Positions 20,901-26,426 of a DNA stretch of 26,426 nt are shown here, piece by piece. The notes below the pieces were generated by a model. That model was given only the letters and a program-made list of their open reading frames with translations, was not told the origin of the DNA and did not search any database. Numbering within the stretch: position 1 is the stretch's first letter; each line of letters starts with the position of its first letter. The translations under genes and the position numbers were made by a program. The DNA is taken from IMG/VR virus record IMGVR_UViG_3300000229_000003, positions 771 through 27,196 of that record; one strand, 5' to 3'. Source of the stretch: a virus.

Positions 20901-23857
20901 TTGAACTTGGAGGTGTTCCTGATGCTATAGTGGGTATCAGAAAATCGCTTACAGCTATGAGGGCGAGAAATACCGAGTCAAGTAGATTAAATTCTGTAAT
21001 TAAAGATGCTACAGAAAAAGCAGAACGTTATGATACTGGATATAGTGCTGATGAAGTAATGCAATCTTTGTTAGGAGTATTCTCAGATCACACTGCTAAA
21101 GAAAAGCCTGTTACTAGTAAAGATATAGAGATATTAAATGGGTATAAAAAGGGATCTTATGAAGAAGCTATTAAATTAAGTAATAGTGATCTTACCCCTA
21201 AAGATGTAGGTAGAATGGAATATACTCCAGACCAAATTGTTAAAACTTTAAACTGGCCTGATGAAGATGGACTTAGTAAAGCTAATAAACATAAGGTTGA
21301 AGAGTTAAAGGGGCATTCAAAGTATATACCCTTACTTGGCCGCAAGTTAGTATTGGACATTGTAGATCCCTATACTAAAGATACACTCTACAATAAGGGA
21401 GATGTAGTTAGTAGAGATATGCTGTATGATCTTTATAATAGGGCTATAAAACCTAACACAGTTAAAGTTGCTGTTGGAGATAAAGTTGTTATTGATATAG
21501 GTAGTAGACTTAAGTATAATCCTCTAGGTAATGAACGGGGATCGGCTGACTTAACTCCCCTCCGCGGTGTAGTCGACATGGTGGAGAGTACACTTAGGGC
21601 CGCTGAGAAGATGGGTAAATCTATCGATGAATACTTAGCCCACATAGGTGCTGATGAAGCTGCGGCTATGGCATTTAAGTCTGCTATGGCACGCGTCCCT
21701 CAGATGAAACAAGAGTTGATGGATAAGGATCCAGTGACAACTTCCATATTAACTCCTGAGGGTAAGGTGGTTGCGCAGACTATAGTCAAGAATGCGAATA
21801 AAGAAGTAATCGCAGTCGGGCCTCCAATTACTGAAGCTCTTGCTAATAGGGCTATGTCTGCCAATCGTGACATGCAGTGGGGAAGTGATGTTGTGCGGAA
21901 AGATTCCACCACTGGGAAGATTTTAGTTGAGCATACATCTAATGGATTTGAGAAGGCTATGCAAGCTACGGAGGTTAAGATTAATTCCTTCAGATCAGCA
22001 GGTCTATCAGATCTTTATAGTATGTGGAGGGAAGCTAAAAGTGCGGCTCATAGGGAGACTGTGGAGGTTAAAGCTTGGATTGACAACCTTGAGAGCCAAA
22101 TAGCTCCAGAGCGCCGAAGGGATTTTGCCATAGCAGCATATGCAAATATGAAGAGTGTGAAAGAGGCTTTTGATATAATGGGTATTACAGAAATTCCCAC
22201 TCTAACCCCTAAGGAGCGTATGGTATTAGAGCAACTTTTAGAATATACTCGTAAGTTTAGGGATAGATCTAATTATATCCGTACTCACACAGGGCAGAAA
22301 GCCATTCCTAAACTTTTAGACATGGATGGGAAAGAGAATTATCTCCCATTGGTGAGGGACTTGAATGTCCTCCGTGATATGGGCCTGGCTGAGGGTCTCA
22401 CTATCTCGGATGCTAAGAAGTTAGGGGAACTTAGTAAAAAATTCAACGGGATGTTTAATCCTAATTCTAAGAAGAGGCATGTGTCAGATATACCAATTGA
22501 GCTAGACCCCTTCCAAGCATTGAGGCGCCACGCAGAGTATGGGTTAGAGGAGATTCACATTAGTCCTGTGGCTGCACTGGCTAAGGATTTGGCTAATCTT
22601 AATTTACCAAGAATTGATGGTGGGAAGGGAAAGATTTCCTTAGTCGATTGGAACCCCTACCTGAGTAGAATGCTAAGTAGGTGGAGTGATCAGATAGTTG
22701 GTAAGGATATAGTGGCTACGGCGCTGGCTAATGCTAATCCATTCTTCGCATGGGGTAAGAATAGGCTTACTAAGAATTTAGTGGTGGCTACGATTGGTTG
22801 GTCGGTGAGGACAATACTAGTTCAGCCTACGTCTTACATGATTGGCATACCTACTATGTTAGATTTAAGAAGCGCAGGGTATGGGATATTTAAGTTGATG
22901 AGTGAGAGACCTTTTGGTAAGTCTAATGCCCGTCAGACTTCTTCTATACTTAGCATTCGTGAGGCGGATTATAACTTTAAGGAATTATCTGACTACATTC
23001 AGCAGGGTAAGATGAGTGGGACGATTGGATATGCAGCGCAGAAAAGTTTAAAACAAATGAAATGGGTTGATAGTATTATGGCTGAGGCTGGGTGGAATGC
23101 TGCCAGGTATTATGGGGAGAAGAGACTTAAACTCCAGGGTAAAGAGTTGTATAGATTTGCTGATGATGTCGTAGAGAGAACTCAAGGAATGGGAATTAAA
23201 GGGGCAGTTAGTGATATTCAAAGTAGTGCGGCTACCAAGTGGCTAACATTACTTCAGACTTTCGCCATAGCAGACTTTAATCTTATTGCCCGAGACGTGT
23301 TAGGGATTAAGAATCCAGAAGCAAATCAGGGGAAGACTATTATTAGGGTGGCTAAGTATGCCGCTGCTACTATCTTAGCAGGGCAATTCTATAAGATGAT
23401 TGGGTTAGACAATGTAGTTCCTGATCCAATCGGCGCTTATCAGCAGGCCAAGGAGGAAAGTAAGGGTGACCTTCGTGCTGTAGGGGCCGCCGCGGGGGAA
23501 TTGTTAGAAAAGATCCCAATCATTGGGGGAAGTGCTAAGTATAGCTCAAGTCTTTTTGGCATAGCTGGAGAATGGGCAAAGACTTTACCTGACGCAGGGG
23601 AGGGATTTGCAGCATCCTTAGACTGGGGTAAGTTAACAGATAAGCAGAAATCTTATAATATAAGACTTATAGCAAGGGCAGTGGGGCTGACTGCTGGGAT
23701 TCCTATGACCAACCAGATATTGAAGAGTATAAACTCCGCTTATAAGGGCGGGAATCCTTATCAAATAATACTGGGAGTCTACGATGAGGAGAAAAAGAAG
23801 AAGGAAGGTCTTAGGCCTGAAATCCCAAGACCCCCTCGTCCACCTAAGCCCTTCTAA
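17969..23857 (+). CDS. Giant ejection protein with lytic transglycosylase domain
   Basis: This 1962-residue internal virion protein probably enters the cell ahead of the DNA. Residues about 20-140 are a soluble lytic transglycosylase domain, with the catalytic Glu46 in AIVQTESSFNP, then SASGLMQLVKETA, NITGGVKYFKQQL and ALAMYNQGPG. It would open peptidoglycan locally. A hydrophobic segment near 218-245 (LGASIIGLPAAAIGGTAKAI) may cross a membrane. Residues about 630-900 hold three short F-x-S/T-x-E-x-A modules with linkers. The C-terminal 500 residues are mostly helical, with hydrophobic helices near 1604-1640 and 1790-1815, and resemble other giant phage internal proteins. ATG 17969 is chosen because of GAGG upstream; GTG 17957 overlaps the previous stop. 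A copy of the 23-bp palindrome lies in frame at codons 832-839. Confidence 0.85.
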   Translation: MQSIFDIPSKGQPLQYGGEDFDNIINDISNAQGVDPKLIRAIVQTESSFNPNATNPESSASGLMQLVKETASDMGVKNVFDPRENITGGVKYFKQQLDTAGGDVDKALAMYNQGPGGDLSKAQDYVGKVRSIYGGQPTAQPQDIDMSSLIDTYGQSPYPEGKVYEKPPLLLTQLIDPAKKGFSDAASTPLPDTTGKLPFGFENTGGPIARWSKDVLYGLGEFGMQLGASIIGLPAAAIGGTAKAITSGPEAGGETFNQIAHAAIGDSQTTTAKVLMRPFEVVFGGILNTGAEYIKASYPNATPEELDHKIKATQFFMNVAMIAPMFKGAFKGSRGIDPNNPAKALASQEITAEGAAKAKAQILSDPNVAPEVKVEVEGIDVGVLNEIKDRAAKKVASDRVKDAPIPEAKFAGNQSIVEGLLIEAELRDDANGKGSIRKAAKIVADLEQDAGLVDFNPIKGIRVKGTTGKLIVKLVAERDAANAKEALPDNGMFAPPLGVKGEAPAKTFTDISIDTDKGPLDLRISRNPDGSIIIIDSTGAVIELKPGALVDQSTLFENGKKVSDLTDAELAAYQFEPILSDAAYYKVKGEEPPKSIEDIPPKGEASSEVPVVESQPVGGTPIEEANAPVISEFNDIKMAKGEGYTFPTKKTFPTLEAAQAKATEMGDGHEVIKVGEKYRVAKYIDEPVVAEFKSVAEANAAGFDVMSEIPERRLKYYEVGEGGTEPIKIGDKYYRTVEFAEMPETFEVMAEEPTSKRVETWEDDVSPAEWAALEAEVGKATLDEIKAQDRIKALSGELEVEAKAAEEIGVKAPADPARVAQLQKAYKEWQDSYVTKCNIAQTPKKDAPPKTPITKEALALAKDDFKSFESEQAATDWMMANDTYGKLVENPETGRWSIANAEKFKNLDELDMFDEGVEQLTGRSESLLDGDAYPDMDMSDTGVRDLFDIFNNERGSVSTDVASGPLKHIIDKFGDRVVELGGVPDAIVGIRKSLTAMRARNTESSRLNSVIKDATEKAERYDTGYSADEVMQSLLGVFSDHTAKEKPVTSKDIEILNGYKKGSYEEAIKLSNSDLTPKDVGRMEYTPDQIVKTLNWPDEDGLSKANKHKVEELKGHSKYIPLLGRKLVLDIVDPYTKDTLYNKGDVVSRDMLYDLYNRAIKPNTVKVAVGDKVVIDIGSRLKYNPLGNERGSADLTPLRGVVDMVESTLRAAEKMGKSIDEYLAHIGADEAAAMAFKSAMARVPQMKQELMDKDPVTTSILTPEGKVVAQTIVKNANKEVIAVGPPITEALANRAMSANRDMQWGSDVVRKDSTTGKILVEHTSNGFEKAMQATEVKINSFRSAGLSDLYSMWREAKSAAHRETVEVKAWIDNLESQIAPERRRDFAIAAYANMKSVKEAFDIMGITEIPTLTPKERMVLEQLLEYTRKFRDRSNYIRTHTGQKAIPKLLDMDGKENYLPLVRDLNVLRDMGLAEGLTISDAKKLGELSKKFNGMFNPNSKKRHVSDIPIELDPFQALRRHAEYGLEEIHISPVAALAKDLANLNLPRIDGGKGKISLVDWNPYLSRMLSRWSDQIVGKDIVATALANANPFFAWGKNRLTKNLVVATIGWSVRTILVQPTSYMIGIPTMLDLRSAGYGIFKLMSERPFGKSNARQTSSILSIREADYNFKELSDYIQQGKMSGTIGYAAQKSLKQMKWVDSIMAEAGWNAARYYGEKRLKLQGKELYRFADDVVERTQGMGIKGAVSDIQSSAATKWLTLLQTFAIADFNLIARDVLGIKNPEANQGKTIIRVAKYAAATILAGQFYKMIGLDNVVPDPIGAYQQAKEESKGDLRAVGAAAGELLEKIPIIGGSAKYSSSLFGIAGEWAKTLPDAGEGFAASLDWGKLTDKQKSYNIRLIARAVGLTAGIPMTNQILKSINSAYKGGNPYQIILGVYDEEKKKKEGLRPEIPRPPRPPKPF
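20464..20486 (+). repeat. 23-bp palindrome, copy 4, inside the giant gene
   Basis: The left arm is CTATGTTACA, the centre AAA and the right arm TGTAATATAG. It is read in frame as YVTKCNIA within a Lys/Pro-rich linker. Here the arms pair fully as RNA (one G-U pair). The GGAG that follows the other copies is replaced by CACA, so no ribosome-binding site is left. Confidence 0.88.
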
Positions 23858-24164
23858 TTAGGGAGTGTAAGAATACTTCTCGCTCTTCCAACCCTGAGGT
23901 CACCTTGTAAATTTCATGGGATAACTTAATACAATCCCTGACGAAATCCAAGGTGGCCTCTTCTGTTTTAAGGCCCATACTGTTTTTAAATTTAGCCACT
24001 TCCATCTCCCATTCGATGTGGTTAGGGAGATCTTCATCTATGGCCATATCCCTCTCGATGTAGAAGTAACATACCCCATCTTTACGATCTAAGATATCCT
24101 CCATATTAGTGGCGTGAGGTTTAGTGCAGCATAAGAGATGGAGGAGTTCTTGAAGTTCTCTCAT
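23844..24164 (-). CDS. Small hypothetical protein, last gene of the leftward operon
   Basis: This 106-residue protein, acidic and helical, carries a Cys pair (HLLCCTKPHATN near residues 9-20) and an EVAKFKNSMGLKTEEATLDF helix. No family is recognised. It starts in an ATGA overlap with the stop of the DUF3987-like gene, so it is translated by coupling. Its stop overlaps the stop of the giant rightward gene by 14 bases, leaving no room for a separate terminator between the two converging transcription units. A role in replication is suggested only by its operon. Confidence 0.65.
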   Translation of the reverse strand: MRELQELLHLLCCTKPHATNMEDILDRKDGVCYFYIERDMAIDEDLPNHIEWEMEVAKFKNSMGLKTEEATLDFVRDCIKLSHEIYKVTSGLEEREVFLHSLIRRA

Positions 24165-25360
24165 TTTGTGTCTCCTAACTTGTGGTACTTTAAGATGGTA
24201 TCAGTAGCAGTTTCTATTCTATGAACCCATCCCATGTTTTCAAGAGTCTGAATTATAAGTTGGAGAACTCTGGCATCTGCGTCGTTGTAGAATTTACGTT
24301 GGAGCTCTCTTATGGTGATTTCACCTTGGAGGCCAATCTCTTGCATTACCTTACTAAGAACTTCAGCATGGGGAGATTTTCCAATTCCACTAAAGGTTGA
24401 AGGCATACGTTTTTCAGTAGACTCCATAATAGCTATGGAGCGTGCCAGATCTTGCCTATCCAGGATCATTGAGTCACTACGAGAGGCACTGCATATCATG
24501 GATAGTTTCATTACATGCACTGGGCGCCGTTCACAGTAGGGGGCAAGGCGTGGATCATCAAATACTGGGGTGGCATCTGCAGCGGTGTACCAGTCTTTCC
24601 ACAATTCTATGAAACTCTTAGTTGGTTTGAACTGCCCTTTCATTAAGTGGATCTGTTCTAAGTCGTAGTATAGATCTTCACCTAAAGCTTCTTCAGCTGG
24701 GGTGAGGAAAGGGATTGGGCAACTCTTGTATTTCTGATCTTCAAATACAAAGATAATTCGAGAAGTAAGCCCACCACCAATGGCGTCCATACTAAGGCAT
24801 GAGCGTAGGAGGTCTGGGGTAGTGGCCCCAATTAGATTGACCCACACCCCGATGATGTCATCACTGCCTTGGTGTTTAGTGCGATAAGTCCAAGTACCTT
24901 CTGGCCCTTGACCACAATCGAACCAATCGGTTAAGTCCATCATTAGTTGTTGCTGGTTGTAGCCGAGGAAGACTACCAGTTCAGGGGCATATACTGTAAG
25001 TGATGAGTGGAAGGATATAGCTCCGGTGCTATCGTCCATGAGGGTTTCTTGGGAATTCATAATCTCTCGAACAAGGGCTTCACGGGTGGTAGATTCAGCG
25101 GCCATCTTGACTCCAAGTCTGGAGAGGAGGTTACGGCCAAATACCATAGCAGTACCCTTCCTTACTTTCCCTGGAGGACCCACTAACACTACGTACATAT
25201 TAGGGTAAAAGCGCAGATGGCCCCAATTTACTACGCACTTCCTCTGTAGAGCTGCTGCTACAGTTGATACAGCAGTCCACACATGGAAAAGTTTAGGTGG
25301 CTCGGAATTCTCAGTGTAGGTGAGATAAGACTCCAGCCAGTCGTTTAACTTGCGGGGCAT
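24161..25360 (-). CDS. DUF3987-like replication ATPase
   Basis: This 399-residue protein fits the DUF3987 group of P-loop proteins found in phage and plasmid replication modules. KLFHVWTAVSTVAAALQRK (near 23-41) is followed by FYPNMYVVLVGPPGKVRKGT (51-70), TTREALVREI, LTVYAPELVVFLGY, a WTYRTK strand and WVNLIGATTPDLLRSCL with GGGLTSRIIFVFE. The P-loop is unusual: GPPGKVRKGT puts Lys before Gly-Thr instead of the usual GKT/GKS. A C-terminal winged-helix-like part (ITIRELQRKFYNDADARVLQ) could bind DNA. It overlaps the RepA-like gene by one base (TAATG), so the pair is co-expressed. A helicase-primase helper role is likely but not proven. Confidence 0.72.
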   Translation of the reverse strand: MPRKLNDWLESYLTYTENSEPPKLFHVWTAVSTVAAALQRKCVVNWGHLRFYPNMYVVLVGPPGKVRKGTAMVFGRNLLSRLGVKMAAESTTREALVREIMNSQETLMDDSTGAISFHSSLTVYAPELVVFLGYNQQQLMMDLTDWFDCGQGPEGTWTYRTKHQGSDDIIGVWVNLIGATTPDLLRSCLSMDAIGGGLTSRIIFVFEDQKYKSCPIPFLTPAEEALGEDLYYDLEQIHLMKGQFKPTKSFIELWKDWYTAADATPVFDDPRLAPYCERRPVHVMKLSMICSASRSDSMILDRQDLARSIAIMESTEKRMPSTFSGIGKSPHAEVLSKVMQEIGLQGEITIRELQRKFYNDADARVLQLIIQTLENMGWVHRIETATDTILKYHKLGDTK

Positions 25361-26277
25361 TATAACTCACCTTCCCATTCAATGTTAAGTTTAGACGCTG
25401 CCCAATCTAAGGCTCTCCCACATTCAACTGGAGTTGCGAAGTTATCCTTAAGGAGTTGTCTGGTAGCTTTCTTAGACATCCCCTCTTTAAGACCTTTAAC
25501 AGCTATAGATCTAAACTTATCTGCTTTAGACTCGGTAGGTCTGATAGTATACTCGTCAAGCTCTAAGAATTGTACGTCAACTATTCCTTCATCAGTTATT
25601 TTAAATGTTAAAGGTTTTGATTTTGCAGTAAGATTGAATTTAGTCTGAGTTATAATTCTACCATTTGGCCTGTTGTTTTTATCAAAGTCCATTGTCATTA
25701 CAGATCGGGATAGGTCTGTAATGGCTCCAGATCCTGAGATAGAATCTAAAGTTATACTTCCATCATCCCCAGTTTGCTTCTTCTTATTATGTGCTAAGAG
25801 GAGAATTCCAGTATCGCACCCTACAGAGATTTTAGAAAGCTCTGCATAGAATTGTGCTACATGATCACGGCGATTAGAGTCGAATGTTTTAGATAGAGAT
25901 GTAAAGGAGTCTATGATTACTAGATCTGGCGAGTATTCTCTAACAAGATCATACATTTCTACAATAGTCTCAGGGCTGGTAGTGGTAGGAAGATCATCTT
26001 CTGTGTTAAGTACGAATTGAATTTTGTCTAAATGCTCCATATTCCATTTAGAGGCTCTATCCTTGTGGTGGAAGCCTACTCTTTCAGCATCAAAGAAGAT
26101 TACCTTCTTACCTTGACCCGCTAGGAAGTTAGCTAGCCATAGGGCGAATCCTGTTTTACCCACCCCTCCACGAGACGCCAATACGGATACACAACTACGG
26201 GGAATAAGAGGTTCCCATATCCATTCTAAAGGCTTAATAGCTTTCATTACCGTTACTCCGTCGCTTAAGTAATACAT
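25360..26277 (-). CDS. RepA-like/AAA_25 hexameric helicase ATPase
   Basis: This 305-residue RecA-fold ATPase is of the RepA/AAA_25 type, a replicative helicase or a helicase-like recombination factor. Residues 35-42 form the Walker A (SRGGVGKT). FFDAER follows near 61-66, and 119-123 is the Walker B (LVIID). Residues 158-166 are ILLLAHNKK with the conserved His163 of the motif-3 strand. The C-terminal 60 residues look like a winged helix (MSKKATRQLLKDNFATPVEC). It is the first gene of the leftward operon, with AGGA eight bases before the ATG. The zinc finger of a primase is absent. Together with the DUF3987-like partner it probably forms the phage replication engine. Confidence 0.8.
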   Translation of the reverse strand: MYYLSDGVTVMKAIKPLEWIWEPLIPRSCVSVLASRGGVGKTGFALWLANFLAGQGKKVIFFDAERVGFHHKDRASKWNMEHLDKIQFVLNTEDDLPTTTSPETIVEMYDLVREYSPDLVIIDSFTSLSKTFDSNRRDHVAQFYAELSKISVGCDTGILLLAHNKKKQTGDDGSITLDSISGSGAITDLSRSVMTMDFDKNNRPNGRIITQTKFNLTAKSKPLTFKITDEGIVDVQFLELDEYTIRPTESKADKFRSIAVKGLKEGMSKKATRQLLKDNFATPVECGRALDWAASKLNIEWEGEL

Positions 26278-26296
26278 TATTAGATTCCTGGTTGAT

Positions 26297-26314
26297 TTAA
26301 TGTTAATGTTAATG
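26297..26314 (+). repeat. Three TTAATG direct repeats
   Basis: TTAATG occurs three times in perfect tandem, followed by a partial unit (TTG). It lies between the long palindrome and the start of the RepA-like gene. It could be a set of short iterons or simply slippage-prone sequence. Confidence 0.6.
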
Positions 26315-26321
26315 TTGTAAT

Positions 26322-26365
26322 TGATAAAATGTATAATTTGTTATAACATATTATACAAATTATCA
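26322..26365. repeat. 44-bp imperfect palindrome
   Basis: The 22-base arms pair at 19 positions. The inner 28 bp (26330-26357) are nearly perfect: the arm TGTATAATTTGTTA meets TAACATATTATACA with one mismatch. It covers the likely promoter of the leftward operon. An operator for a dimeric repressor or an origin cruciform would both fit. Confidence 0.75.
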
Positions 26366-26426
26366 TAACATACAATTTAAATCAACATATTAAAATGCAC
26401 ATTTAAATCCTCTGACAAATACAGTT

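Larger units (their letters stand above)
26278..26426 (-). promoter_or_regulatory. AT-rich leader of the replication operon
   Basis: This gene-free stretch ends at the window edge. Read on the minus strand, TTATGA and TATAAC are 17 bases apart and could be a promoter for the leftward operon, but several other AT-rich pairs fit about as well. The region holds a 44-bp imperfect palindrome and three TTAATG repeats, so it may be an operator, a replication origin or both. Confidence 0.5.

Overview
The window is a piece of a tailed-phage genome (free phage, prophage or metagenomic contig cannot be told apart here). It carries most of the virion gene block and part of a replication operon. No bacterial housekeeping gene, integrase, tRNA or rRNA is seen. 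The best match is a short-tailed (podovirus-like) phage with an SU10-type head. The evidence is a 650-aa portal, a DUF5309/SU10-like major capsid protein and an SU10-adaptor-like protein. There is no tail tube or tape measure gene; instead there are a glycine-zipper internal protein and a giant transglycosylase-bearing ejection protein. The host cannot be named from the sequence.

Layout. (1) 1-2757, plus strand: small genes with visibly higher GC and different codon choice from the rest. They are an unknown, a ParB-like protein, a zinc-ribbon protein, an M15-type endolysin, a fibre-like protein with five 26-residue DUF285/BspA-like repeats, and an unknown. (2) 2825-9653, plus: a small unknown, the large terminase, portal, a small coupled gene, a scaffold-like acidic protein, two paralogous head-decoration-like proteins and the major capsid protein. 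(3) 9723-15771, plus: the adaptor and neck/tail proteins. Here a beta-propeller-like stopper/nozzle protein seems to be split in two (11071-11571 and 14093-15310) around a four-gene fibre cassette. (4) 15761-23857, plus: the ejection proteins, ending in a 1962-aa protein. (5) 23844-26277, minus: a convergent operon with a RepA/AAA_25-type helicase ATPase, a DUF3987-like protein and a small unknown. It is read from an AT-rich leader at 26278-26426 that holds a long inverted repeat.

Together the genes package DNA (TerL and portal), build the head (scaffold, capsid, decoration), close it (adaptor, stopper), recognise the host (two fibre loci), deliver DNA through the envelope (ejection proteins with lytic transglycosylase) and lyse the cell (M15 peptidase). 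No small terminase or holin could be recognised.

Three non-coding signals stand out. A 23-bp palindrome occurs four times: three copies sit directly on the ribosome-binding site of a virion gene, in the same register, and a fourth lies in frame inside the giant ejection gene. A C CCT TTT heptamer sits in the overlap of two ejection genes and would fuse them by a -1 frameshift. A 44-bp imperfect palindrome and three TTAATG repeats lie in the leader of the replication operon.
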